A DNA stretch of 64,000 nucleotides, taken from the NCBI GenBank assembly GCA_944474755.1, contig OX104117.1:67137522-67201521 (forward strand), written 5' to 3'. Position 1 is the first letter of the stretch, and each line of letters opens with the position of its first letter. The DNA is from Limnoperna fortunei. Taxonomy: Eukaryota > Mollusca > Bivalvia > Mytilida > Modiolidae. The notes beneath the pieces are model-generated. The model had not been told where the DNA came from, did no database searches, and was given only the letters and a program-made list of their open reading frames with translations. Below are positions 14,501 through 26,405 of this stretch, one piece after another. A program made the position numbers and the translations under genes.

Positions 14501-17500
14501 AAAATCGGGCATATATAGACCCACCCTATCTACATGTATTGAAAATTGTTTTTTCGTTCCGAACTTTAGATTTTCGAACATGAACTCTACTTTTCTCTTC
14601 TGATAACGATGGCCCTGTGTCTCCTCTACAACGCCTATATAGCCGGTCCCCGTCACGATCTCAAAACATTGACCAAAATCGGGCATATATAGACCCACCC
14701 TGTCTACATTGGTTCGAAATTGGTTTTTCGTTCCGAACTTTAGATTTTCGAACATGACCTCTACTTTTCTCTTCTGATAACGATGGCCCTGTGTCTCCTG
14801 TACAACGCCTATATAGCCGGTCCCCGTCACGATCTCAAAACATTGACCAAAATCGGGCATATATAGACCCATCCTGTCTACATGGGTTCGAAATTGGTTT
14901 TTCGTTCCGAACTTTAGATTTTCGAACATGACCTCTACTTTTCTCTTCTGATAACGATGGCCCTGTGTCTCCTCTACAACGCCTATATAGCCGGTCCCCG
15001 TCACGATGTCAAAACATTGACCAAAATCGGGCATATATAGACCCACCCTATCTACATGGGTTCGAAATTGGTTTTTCGTTCCGAACTTTAGATTTTCGAA
15101 CATGACCTCTACTTTTCTCTTCTGATAACGATGGCCCTGTGTCTCCTCTACAACGCCTATATAGCCGGTCCCCGTCACGATCTCAAAACATTGACCAAAA
15201 TCGGGCATATATAGACCCACCCTATCTACATGGATTCGAAATTGGGTTTTCGTTCCGAACTTTAGATTTTCGAACATGACCTCTACTTTTCTCTTCTGAT
15301 AACGATGGCCCTGTGTCTCCTCTACAACGCCTATATAGCCGGTCCCCGTCACGATCTCAAAACATTGACCAAAATCGGGCATATATAGACCCACCCTATC
15401 TACATGGGTTCGAAATTGGTTTTTCGTTTCGAACTTTAGATTTTCGAACATGACCTCTACTTTTCTCTTCTGATAACGATGGCCCTGTGTCTCCTCTACA
15501 ACGCCTATATAGCCGGTCCCGTCACGATCTCAAAACATTGACCAAAATCGGGCATATATAGACCCACCCTATCTACATGGTTTCGAAATTGGTTTTTCGT
15601 TCCGAACTTTAGATTTTCGAACATGACCTCTACTTTTCTCTTCTGATAACGATGGCCCTGTGTCTCCTCTACAACGCCTATATAGCCGGTCCCCGTCACG
15701 ATCTCAAAACATTGACCAAAATCGGGCATATATAGACCCACCCTATCTACATGGGTTCGAAATTGGTTTTTCGTTCCGAACTTTAGATTTTCGAACATGA
15801 CCTCTACTTTTCTCTTCTGATAACGATGGCCCTGTGTCTCCTCTACAACGCCTATATAGCCGGTCCCCGTCACGATCTCAAAACATTGACCAAAATCGGG
15901 CATATATAGACCCACCCTATCTACATGGGTTCGAAATTGGTTTTTCGTTCCGAACTTTAGATTTTCGAACATGACCTCTACTTTTCTCTTCTGATAACGA
16001 TGGCCCTGTGTCTCCTCTACAACACCTATATAGCCGGTCCCCGTCACGATCTCAAAACATTGACCAAAATCGGGCATATATAGACCCACCCTATCTACAT
16101 GGATTCGAAATTGGTTTTTCGTTCCGAACTTTAGATTTTCGAACATGAACTCTACTTTTCTCTTCTGATAACGATGGCCCTGTGTCTCCTCTACAACGCC
16201 TATATAGCCGGTCCCCGTCACGATCTCAAAACATTGACCAAAATCGGGCATATATAGACCCACCCTATCTACATGGATTCGAAATTGGTTTTTTTGTTCC
16301 GAACTTTAGATTTTCGAACATGAACTCTACTTTTCTCTTCTGATAACGATGGCCCTGTGTCTCCTCTACAACGCCCATATAGCCGGTCCCCGTCACGATC
16401 TCAAAACATTGACCAAAATCGGGCATATATAGACCCACCCTATCTACATGGTTTCGAAATTGGTTTTTCGTTCCGAACTTTAGATTTTCGAACATGACCT
16501 CTACTTTTCTCTTCTGATAACGATGGCCCTGTGTCTCCTCTACAACGCCTATATAGCCGGTCCCCGTCACGATCTCAAAACATTGACCAAAATCGGGCAT
16601 ATATAGACCCACCCTATCTACATGGTTTCGAAATTGGTTTTTCGTTCCGAACTTTAGATTTTTGAACATGACCTCTACTTTTCTCTTCTGATAACGATGG
16701 CCCTGTGTCTCCTCTACAACGCCTATATAGCCGGTCCCCGTCACGATCTCAAAACATTGACCAAAATCGGGCATATATAGACCCACCCTATCTACATGGG
16801 TTCGAAATTGGTTTTTCGTTCCGAACTTTAGATTTTCGAACATGACCTCTACTTTTCTCTTCTGATAACGATGGCCCTGTGTCTCCTCTACAACGCCTAT
16901 ATAGCCGGTCCCCGTCACGATCTCAAAACATTGACCAAAATCGGGCATATATAGACCCACCCTATCTACATGTATTGAAAATTGTTTTTTCGTTCCGAAC
17001 TTTAGATTTTCGAACATGAACTCTACTTTTCTCTTCTGATAACGATGGCCCTGTGTCTCCTCTACAACGCCTATATAGCCGGTCCCCGTCACGATCTCAA
17101 AACATTGACCAAAATCGGGCATATATAGACCCACCCTGTCTACATTGGTTCGAAATTGGTTTTTCGTTCCGAACTTTAGATTTTCGAACATGACCTCTAC
17201 TTTTCTCTTCTGATAACGATGGCCCTGTGTCTCCTCTACAACGCCTATATAGCCGGTCCCCTTCACGATCTCAAAACATTGACCAAAATCGGGCATATAT
17301 AGACCCACCCTATCTACATGGTTTCGAAATTGGTTTTTCGTTCCGAACTTTAGATTTTCGAACATGACCTCTACTTTTCTCTTCTGATAACGATGGCCCT
17401 GTGTCTCCTCTACAACGCCTATATAGCCGGTCCCCGTCACGATCTCAAAACATTGACCAAAATCGGGCATATATAGACCCACCCTATCTACATGGGTTCG

Positions 17501-19988
17501 AAATTGGTTTTTCGTTCCCAACTTAAGATTTTCGAACATGACCTCTACTTTTCTCTTCTGATAACGATGGCCCTTTGTCTCCTCTACAACGCCTATGTAG
17601 CCGGTCCCCGTCACGATCTCAAAACATTGACCAAAATCGGGCATATATAGACCCACCCTATCTACATAGGTTCGAAATTGGTTTTTCGTTCCGAACTTTA
17701 GATTTTCGAACATGACCTCTACTTTTCTCTTCTGATAACGATGGCCCTGTGTCTCCTCTACAACGCCTATATAGCCGGTCCCCGTCACGATCTCAAAACA
17801 TTGACCAAAATCGGGCATATATAGACCCACCCTATCTACATGGGTTCGAAATTGGTTTTTCGTTCCGAACTTTAGATTTTCGAACATGACCTCTACTTTT
17901 CTCTTCTGATAACGATGGCCCTGTGTCTCTTCTACAACGCCTATATAGCCGGTCCCCGTCACGATCTCAAAACATTGACCAAAATCGGGCATATATAGAC
18001 CCACCCTATCTACATGGGTTCGAAATTGGTTTTTCGTTCCAAACTTTAGATTTTCGAACATGACCTCTACTTTTCTCTTCTGATAACGATGGCCCTGTGT
18101 CTCCTCTACAACACCTATATAGCCGGTCCCCGTCACGATCTCAAAACATTGACCAAAATCGGGCATATATAGACCCACCCTATCTACATGGATTCGAAAT
18201 TGGTTTTTCGTTCCGAACTTTAGATTTTCGAACATGAACTCTACTTTTCTCTTCTGATAACGATGGCCCTGTGTCTCCTCTACAACGCCTATATAGCCGG
18301 TCCCCGTCACGATCTCAAAACATTGACCAAAATCGGGCATATATAGACCCACCCTATCTACATGGGTTCGAAATTGGTTTTTCGTTCCGAACTTTAGATT
18401 TTCGAACATGACCTCTACTTTTCTCTTCTGATAACGATGACCCTGTGTCTCCTCTACAACGCCTATATAGCCGGTCCCCGTCACGATCTCAAAACATTGA
18501 CCAAAATCGGGCATATATAGACCCACCCTATCTACATGGTTTCGAAATTGGTTTTTCGTTCCGAACTTTAGATTTTCGAACATGACCTCTACTTTTCTCT
18601 TCTGATAACGATGGCCCTGTGTCTCCTCTACAACGCCTATATAGCCGGTCCCCGTCACGATCTCAAAACATTGACCAAAATCGGGCATATATAGACCCAC
18701 CCTATCTACATGGTTTCGAAATTGGTTTTTCGTTCCGAACTTTAGATTTTCGAACATGACCTCTACTTTTCTCTTCTGATAACGATGGCCCTGTGTCTCC
18801 TCTACAACGCCTATATAGCCGGTCCCCGTCACGATCTCAAAACATTGACCAAAATCGGGCATATATAGACCCACCCTATCTACATGGGTTCGAAATTGGT
18901 TTTTCGTTCCGAACTTTAGATTTTCGAACATGACCTCTACTTTTCTCTTCTGATAACGATGGCCCTGTGTCTCCTCTACAACGCCTATATAGCCGGTCCC
19001 CGTCACGATCTCAAAACATTGACCAAAATCGGGCATATATAGACCCACCCTATCTACATGTATTGAAAATTGTTTTTTCGTTCCGAACTTTAGATTTTCG
19101 AACATGAACTCTACTTTTCTCTTCTGATAACGATGGCCCTGTGTCTCCTCTACAACGCCTATATAGCCGGTCCCCGTCACGATCTCAAAACATTGACCAA
19201 AATCGGGCATATATAGACCCACCCTGTCTACATTGGTTCGAAATTGGTTTTTCGTTCCGAACTTTAGATTTTCGAACATGACCTCTACTTTTCTCTTCTG
19301 ATAACGATGGCCCTGTGTCTCCTCTACAACGCCTATATAGCCGGTCCCGTCACGATCTCAAAACATTGACCAAAATCGGGCATATATAGACCCACCCTAT
19401 CTACATGGTTTCGAAATTGGTTTTTCGTTCCGAACTTTAGATTTTCGAACATGACCTCTACTTTTCTCTTCTGATAACGATGGCCCTGTGTCTCCTCTAC
19501 AACGCCTATATAGCCGGTCCCCGTCACAATCTCAAAACATTGACCAAAATCGGGCATATATAGACCCACCCTATCTACATGGGTTCGAAATTGGTTTTTC
19601 GTTCCCAACTTAAGATTTTCGAACATGACCTCTACTTTTCTCTTCTGATAACGATGGCCCTTTGTCTCCTCTACAACGCCTATATAGCCGGTCCCCGTCA
19701 CGATCTCAAAACATTGACCAAAATCTGGCATATATAGACCCACCCTATCTACATAGGTTCGAAATTGGTTTTTCGTTCCGAACTTTAGATTTTCGAACAT
19801 GACCTCTACTTTTCTCTTCTGATAACGATGGCCCTGTGTCTCCTCTACAACGCCTATATAGCCGGTCCCCGTCACGATCTCAAAACATTGACCAAAATCG
19901 GGCATATATAGACCCACCCTATCTACATGGGTTCGAAATTGGTTTTTCGTTCCGAACTTTAGATTTTCGAACATGACCTATACTTTTC
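2524..19988. repeat. Satellite DNA array, 174-bp unit, about 100 copies
   Basis: A head-to-tail array of a 174-bp monomer starting TCTACATGGGTTCGAAATTG. From the first unit start (2524) to the last (about 19922) there are 100 repeat lengths to within a base, then a partial unit of about 66 bp. Copies differ mostly by single substitutions, so the array has been homogenised recently. Each unit has a short inverted repeat (GTTCGAAA ... TTTCGAAC, about 28 bp apart) and two TATATA-type stretches (CCTATATAGCC, GCATATATAGA). The unit is 58 codons long and has one open frame, on the minus strand, giving open stretches up to 1,236 codons that are broken by shared single-base indels. I see no promoter, start context, splice structure or known domain, so I call it non-coding satellite. 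Bivalve genomes are known to carry satellites of 160-170 bp, some derived from transposon cores. Confidence 0.93.
10981..19330. repeat. Higher-order repeat: 4,524-bp block (26 monomers) present twice
   Basis: Diagnostic variants recur exactly 4,524 bp (26 x 174) apart: the one-base deletion in GGTCCCGTCAC at about 10990 and 15514, the extra T at about 11765 and 16280, TACATTGG at 12617/17141 and 14705/19229, and CCCAACTTAAG near 12993/17515. A shorter shift of 2,436 bp (14 units) links about 8491-9303 with 10927-11739, and 2,088 bp (12 units) links 12617 with 14705. The array therefore grew by duplication of multi-unit blocks, not only of single monomers. Confidence 0.85.
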
Positions 19989-20300
19989 TACGACATTGAT
20001 ATTTCGGTTAGAACTTAGGGTATTGTCTTATTTAAGTTCTATAAATACAAGGTATTGCTGAATCCACTACTTCAATACACCTCCTGGACAGGTCGTGTTA
20101 ATATTTACTTATTTCATGTTTAAAATTCGCTTTTATGATATTGAAAACAATATAAGATGTATTTGTTCGCTACCTATTCCTAATTGTTCGCTAGCGTTTA
20201 AAATCTTATGGTAGCCTTATGTCTTTCGTTGGTTTTTAGTAATACCTCCTTATTGTTCGCTAGCTAATTGTTCGCTGCAATTGTTCGCTGGCTTCTATTT
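19989..20300. repeat. Right flank of the satellite with a cluster of TTGTTCGCT motifs
   Basis: Directly right of the array is unique AT-rich sequence, then five copies of TTGTTCGCT, most followed by AG, GC or GG, at about 20163, 20183, 20252, 20266 and 20281, all in the same orientation. No gene is visible. The motif cluster ends where recognisable LINE coding sequence begins. Confidence 0.6.
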
Positions 20301-21170
20301 CTCTTGTTTATTAATAACCTGCCTGAACATGTTAATAGTAACGTAAGGCTTTTTGCCGATAATTGTTTACTTTATAGAAAATCAATAATGGTAGGGATGC
20401 CAAATTACTACAAAATGACCTCTCAAGCTTAGAAAAATGGGAAAGTAATTGGCAAATGAACTTTAATCCTGAAAAATGCTACACAATTCATGTTACTACA
20501 TTTGTAAAAAAACTAAACCAACAAATTTTGATTATAAACTTCACAATCATACTTTAGAGTCTGTTAAAGAAAGTAAATACTTAAGTGTAACAATAAGTAA
20601 TGATCTTGACTGGGGGCACAATGATATTACGTGTAAGGCAAATAAAACATTAGGCTTTTTAAGAAGTAACATGAAAAACTGCACTCAAAAAGTTTAAAAT
20701 CTTACTTACACTTCACTCGTGCGCCCGGTTATTGAATACTCATCCCCAGTTTGGGACCCATACAAAAATAATCAGATATCTCAGGTTGAGCAAATTCAAA
20801 GAAAGGCTGCAAGATTTATACTGAATAGTTATAAAGACTGATCTCCAGGGGCAGTCACTAACATGTTAAATACATTAAAATGGGAAAGTTTTGAAAGTAG
20901 GCGCAAAAAATCAAGATTAACTTTATTATTCAAAATGAATTGGGCGTTAGTAGAGGTTCCAAAAGACGTGTTAACTAGATCTCACAGGCGTACTCGTGGG
21001 GAACATAAATTTAGGCAATTTTCTACAAACAAGTGTATATAAATACTCTTTTTTCACAGAACAATAACAGATTGGAATAATCTACCTGAATCCTTAGGTA
21101 TGGTATCATCCCTGGAATCGTCCAAAAGTGGTCTATCCACTCTAACATTTGAAAAATCTCCAGTGACATA
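20301..21170 (+). mobile_element. LINE (non-LTR retrotransposon) remnant: reverse transcriptase C-terminal part
   Basis: Conceptual translation in shifting frames gives LLFINNLPEHVNSNVRLFAD followed by NC. The catalytic F/YADD box is therefore changed to FADN. Next come LEKWESNWQMNFNPEKC, a KYLSVTISNDLDW block, LVRPVIEYSSPVWDPY, QIQRKAARFI, and the C-terminal RTITDWNNLPESLG motif. This order is typical of the RT-to-C-terminus region of CR1/Jockey-type LINEs. Frameshifts and stops (for example TGA near 20841) show it is dead, and the 5' half is missing. A short AT-rich tail follows after about 21180. Confidence 0.85.
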
Positions 21171-21756
21171 GACAATAAATTTACCACTGTACAACTGTAT
21201 ATATGTTTTTATTTAATAAATGTAATCTAAATAAAAAAGTAAAATTTATTTAAAAAACAAATAATAGAAAAATAGTAACATTTTTATGCTCATACTTTGA
21301 ATATAAGTTTTTACATGTTTTGACTTTTAAGTCCACTTTTTATTGTACTTGCGCACAGGTTCCGTGATATTTTAGACTCCTTTAGGAGTCTACTCCCGTA
21401 TATGGAAGAAGAAATTTATAATAATCTATTATGGGTTTCTTTTCTTTTCTTTTCTCGTTTTCCTTGCTTTTTCGCAGTGGATATAACATTATGCTTTGTC
21501 TAAAGGATGCGTTCATTGCGATAACGACATTTTTCATGACAATCTTCAATCAGTTGTTTTTTTATGTAAATTTCCAAGTTTTTGCCGTGCATACAAATTT
21601 CCCTTATTTCATCGTGTAAATGCGTTATTTCTATTTATGTATTTTAGACGTGATGTACAATGTAAGTCCGATAACTGTGTATTTGTCTCGATTATCTCGC
21701 AGTCTTATCTGTTCGAAAGGATTTGTTAACATTGTACATTTCCCCTTTATTTTTAT
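21171..21756. other. AT-rich spacer
   Basis: Low-complexity AT-rich DNA with pyrimidine runs (TTTCTTTTCTTTTCT near 21435). The open stretches here encode hydrophobic low-complexity peptides with no family character. No gene is supported. Confidence 0.5.
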
Positions 21757-21875
21757 TGTTTGGTTTAACGGCACTTTCATCAATTTTCAGCTATGTCGCG
21801 GCGTTCAGTTTTTACCGTGGGAGGACGCTAGATAGACGGCGAAAACCTCGACCTTCGGCAGGAAAACTAGTCCAT
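21757..21875 (-). mobile_element. SINE, partial (3' body only)
   Basis: It shares the order TTTAACGGCACTTTCATC, CAGCTATGTCGCGGC, then a GGGAGGACGC and CGAAAACCTCGACCTTCGGC segment with the fuller SINE at 37033-37299. The tRNA-like head is absent, so this is a truncated copy. Confidence 0.6.
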
Positions 21876-22435
21876 TATTTATGTGTTCTTTTTCACCTGG
21901 CGCATAACATAATCTTGCTAAACACAAGTGTAGATTATTATATGATATATCTATTTGTATTTTTATTTCATTATTACTGAGTTTTATTTTGTTTATTTGT
22001 TTATTTGTATACGTTTAAGAATATAAAGGTAAAATAAAAAAACCTTTCTACTCTAATTGTATTGAAAATTAGAATTTGCAGCGTTCTCGCAAGACATTGG
22101 TTTTAGCCCACGTATGTTCTATCATGAAGGTTAGAACGATACACCCTTATTTTTGTTCGTTTTTTGTTTGATGGTAACAATTATGAATTCGTCATCACAA
22201 CCTTATTTTTCTCATTAAAATTTGCACTCATTGTTTCTTGTATATATCGCACTTCTTTAATTTTATAAAATGCCAAAAATAAAACATTTTTAATTGTATT
22301 AAAATTAGTGCATCAATTTGAAACTTTTACATAAAGTCATGATTTTGTTTTGGGTAGTATTACAAAAATTGTCAATATTCGGAGTAAATATAGACGTTTC
22401 ACTTTCTCCTTAAATAATATATAATGCATTATTTA

Positions 22436-22597
22436 AGAAATAATTCACGGAGGCTGTGGTTTATCATTGTTTTACCACGGGGTGACCATTTATGTCGTAT
22501 TACTTTATCCCAAGCAATAGCGAGGGATAAAATAACGACATAAATGGTCATCCCGTGGTAAAACAATGATAAATCACAGCCTCCGTGAATTATTTCT
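22436..22597. mobile_element. Near-perfect 162-bp hairpin (MITE-like fold-back)
   Basis: The left arm 22436-22511 and right arm 22524-22597 are reverse complements with only a few mismatches or indels, around a 12-base loop (AAGCAATAGCGA). The outer arm reads AGAAATAATTCACGGAGGC. There is no internal gene. Structure and size fit a non-autonomous fold-back or MITE element, or a snap-back copy. Confidence 0.85.
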
Positions 22598-23745
22598 ATT
22601 CTAATAAGACAATTAGAGTACATTTATAATATTTTCGTACCTATAGAAAACATCATTTCTGCCATAAACTGGCTGTTCCGTCAATGCAACACACAATATA
22701 TTGCAACGGATAATTATAGCTCGTGTCGCTATTTATAAGATTTATACGTCATATACAATAGCTTTCCGGTGGGAGTTACAGTTTTGTAATTGGAACAGCC
22801 ATTTAAAACACGCCCTTCTCAGCACGTGTTGCTCATAGATAAATCTTTTTTTTACCACAGTTTTGGTCTCAAAACCTTTTAAGCACGTCATATTAGAATT
22901 GTACAGTTGTGACCTATTTGTTTAAGGTACTAAATTTACTTTGTTATTAATTTTTTCATTCGTGATTTTGATATACATGGTCCGGTGCACACATTTTGAT
23001 GAACTTTTAATTGTAATTACACTCCCCCCCCACCCCCCCCCCCCCCCCCGTTTTGCACACTGTTTTGTTTTTTACTAAAAACAACTGGAAGATTTCGATT
23101 TTTTGATTGATTGAAATGAATCATGTCAATACTGTTCTTTAAAAATCTATTTATGCAACAGTTTTATCACACAGTTGTGCAGCCTATACTAGTTACAAGT
23201 AGAAAGCTATTTTTACGTCCCTCTTCTATTTTAATAACTTTTTTTATTACCTATTCTACTACTACTATTGTAATCAGTTTACAGATGTATATTAATGTAG
23301 AAAAAGCTCCAGTGAAATTTGTCTAATTGAAGCAAATATTTATTAATTATTTTAAATCTTCATCATCTCATTTTCCTTATCAACGGCAGTTAGCAATATG
23401 TGATCTTTTATTGACACCACTGACCATTTAAGCACTTTTTCTTTTCTTTTTTTTCTTTTTTGGTTTATAGCAATATTTTTTTACTAAACACTATTCAAGT
23501 AAACAAACAAACATGTTCTTTTCACTGGGAATATGACGGTATTACTCAGAGAGAGATTAAGATTAAGTATTTAGCATACAGTGGTTATTTCACTGAATCA
23601 TGTCTAATTTTAGTATGAACAAGATGGAACAAACGCAAAGTTTGTAGAGAAGTTTTGGAGAACACGCGTTGAAGGTATTATTTACGTAATAGTCGTCCAT
23701 GTCCATTGTATTGTGTACATTCACGTCACTTTTCTACAAATTGTA
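22598..23745. other. Non-coding spacer with a poly-C tract
   Basis: AT-rich sequence without a supported gene. A run of about 25 C, interrupted by one A, lies at 23024-23049. Confidence 0.5.
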
Positions 23746-23863
<118 letters not shown>

Positions 23864-23875
23864 AAAAAAAGAAGT

Positions 23876-23945
23876 AAAATAAATATAGGGGTCTTCCATA
23901 ATTGTCAACCATTTTTACAAGTGTGCATAAAAACACACTTTTTGA
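23876..23945. repeat. Diverged copy of the fold-back arm found at 27372-27760
   Basis: The stretch GGGGTCTTCCATAATTGTCA, then ACCATTTTTACAAGTGTGCA, matches the reverse complement of 27376-27430, where it reads GGGTCGTCCATAATTTTCA and ACCGTTTTCACAAGTGTGCA. It abuts the AT microsatellite. Confidence 0.65.
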
Positions 23946-24356
23946 GACCTCCACCCCCCATCAATAAGTGTACATCAACCATTTCCATACATATGGGAAA
24001 GGAGAAACTTGTATTGTTTTTATGACTAATATCCTGTTGTAATTTTTTTGTTCACTTCCATTTTAATAAATATATTTGTACAAAATGTATTTTTAATGTT
24101 TAATTTAAAAGGAAGGGGAAACGCATTCCTAACAAATACCCTTTGTCTTTTGTATCATCTTTGTCTCCAACTTGGCTCTGCTTGTAATTTAGATTGTATA
24201 GATTGTATAATTTAATACAAATTTTATAGAGCTTTGCTTATATGTCAATAACTGTACTGAGTTATAGGCATACAGGTTTATAATATCCACTGTAAAGTAA
24301 TGTATGCTATGTGTTTGTATTAAATGTACATTGTTAAGTTGATATTGAATCGAAAT

Positions 24357-26330
24357 ATAAATTCTAAATTCTAAATTCTTTATTGCAAATTACACCCATA
24401 TGGGTCAAAGCAATATAATAACATTATAAACAAAAACATTAGCATACAAATACAGACATACTCGAAGTACATCAGTTATTATTTCTAATATAACTACAAA
24501 TGTAGTACATTTTAACCGATGTGGACCCTGTTTTCGCATTTCAAATGATTGCTTTAAAAAGTCCTTAGCATAAGTTAAATGTTCTGATTTTGGACAAAAG
24601 ATATATTTTACTTTTTCATTTGCATTTAAATTTGCAAAGATATCGTCTATATTTGAAATTTTTGAAAAGAAAATATCTCTTGGTAGAGTGTTAATTTGAC
24701 AATGTAAAAAAATGTTTTTCATCTTCAAGAATTTGGCATTTAGAGCATATTCGTTGACATCTGGGAATATTATGATATCTCCCTTGTTCTATATGTAAGG
24801 TATGGTCACTCACCCTTAGTTTTGTTATCATTTGTCTATATATAAAACTATTCTCATTTACTAGATAGTCTTCAATTTTTATGTCTGTTTTCAGTTGACT
24901 AAATAAGTAAAGTTTAGATTCGTTATTTAAATTATTTAATTTAGTTTTAATTCTATTTATATAATATTCAGAAATTAAATTTTTAATATTTTTATTTAAC
25001 TTATCTGCGAGTTTAAAAAATGGGACATCTAAATCTTCGTATTCTGATCTGTCAAGGTCTAGTTCTATAAATAACTTTTGTGCCATAGTATACCAAGTAT
25101 ATATTCCCTCGGTGTGTATACCTTTATTGACATTATATGCTTCTTTTAATAAGGGGTTTATTTTTACTGAATTCAATCTACTATAATATAAGATTGTTTG
25201 AGCTTTTATGAAAGATTCTAATGGCAGTCTACCAAGTTCTGTTTTTGCTGCTATGTTGCAAGCTGTTTTTCTTAAACCTAAAATATTCTTACAATATCTT
25301 GTATGTACTTTTTCATATGTAAATCGGTCTATTAAGGAGAGGGTATCACAGAATTTTCCATTTTTTTCTGCCCTTTCTTTTCACTTAACAATAGATAAGT
25401 AATCGTCCATAAACCAAATATCACTATTCTTTAACAATATAGGTCTTATTAAGGTATCAAACAGTTTACAGGATAGTCTTATAGGTAGACTTTGAAAATT
25501 TTGAAGTCTTTTTTTCAAAGCAAAGATTGCTTTTAGTCCTTTTTTTGATAACTCTTCTATAGATCTTTTAAAGCTTCCTTTATAGTCAATGGTTGTTCCC
25601 AAGAAGTTATATTCTTTAGTTTCAGCAAGAGGCTGATTTCTATAATATAAAGGAGGAGTTGGACAAAACTTATTTTGAAATGTCATAGTTTTTGTCTTCT
25701 TAATATTGACTGTTAATTGCCAGTCAACGCAATATTTTTCTAGTATCAAGGGATCACATGATTGATCGAATATATCGTGAATATCATTTATAAAACAGTT
25801 AAAAAGTGAGGGGCTAAGACTATCTCCTTGTTTAACTCCTCTGACTGTATAAAAAAAATTAGAAAAATGGTTTTTAATCTTAATAGCTGATTTATTGCTT
25901 GTATACATATCTTTTATTATATTATAAAATTTATTGCCAATATGTTGTGTCTTTAATTTATATAAAAGTGCACTATACCATAATGAGTCAAATGCTTTTC
26001 TTAGGTCAACAAAACATGCAAATATTTTTTGTTTATTTTTTGTTAGATATTTTGTTATTAAAGTTTTCATAATAAATATACTGTCTGTTGTTCTATGATT
26101 TGCTCTAAATCCGAATTGTTGTGGTGCAAATTTATCTTCATAAAATTTATTGAGCCTACAATTTAATATAGAACTAAATAGTTTAGCTAAACTGTTTTGA
26201 AGGAATATCCCTCTATAATTGTTAAGATCTGAATTGTCCCCGCATTTAAATATAAGAATAGTAAATGATATTCTCCATTCCATTGGATATTTTCCTGTTT
26301 TTAAAATGAGGTTAAATATAAAATCTTATT
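24357..26330 (-). mobile_element. LINE, 5'-truncated, with the RT active-site box deleted
   Basis: The minus strand reads from about 26325 leftward: TGKYPMEWRISFTILIFKCG, NYRGIFL, FGFRANHRTTDSIF, CFVDLRKAFDSLW (RT block with Asp), GVKQGDSLSPSLFNCFIND, then SCDPLIL joined directly to EKYCVDWQLTVNIKKTK. The normal stretch between these, which holds the YADD box, is absent (join near 25737-25748). Downstream blocks include YNFLGTTIDYKG, RVSDHTLHIEQGRY and CSKCQILEDEKHFF, a zinc-knuckle-like C-terminus. A frameshift near 24725 separates the last segment. The 3' end carries three copies of a 7-bp AATTTAG-type tail (24357-24379), as in CR1/RTE-type LINEs. The element is inactive. Confidence 0.88.
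25381..26283 (-). pseudogene. Reverse transcriptase fragment (300 codons) of the LINE
   Basis: An open frame covering the RT fingers, palm and part of the thumb. It contains LRKAFDSLWYSALLYKL (first catalytic Asp) and VRGVKQGDSLSPSLFN, but lacks the second catalytic pair because of an internal deletion that kept the frame. It can encode a protein but not a working polymerase. The next open piece downstream is 24691-25176. Confidence 0.85.
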
Positions 26331-26405
26331 TATCTATCTATTAGTATTAATTTGCATAACAATTTCTGCAATATAGCTTTCGCTGTGTGTCTGCAGTATA
26401 TGCAG

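Noticed and set aside
2490..19974. A giant repetitive protein gene on the minus strand
   Set aside because: The open frame follows from a 174-bp unit divisible by three. Single-base indels break it many times, unit differences are mostly amino-acid changing, and there is no promoter, start context, splice signal or known domain. The last open run simply ends in the Tc1 fragment.
2524..19988. A CRISPR array
   Set aside because: The repeats are contiguous with no unique spacers, are 174 bp long, and the genome is eukaryotic.
20476..20697. A small stand-alone plus-strand gene
   Set aside because: It is an internal part of the LINE reverse transcriptase remnant.
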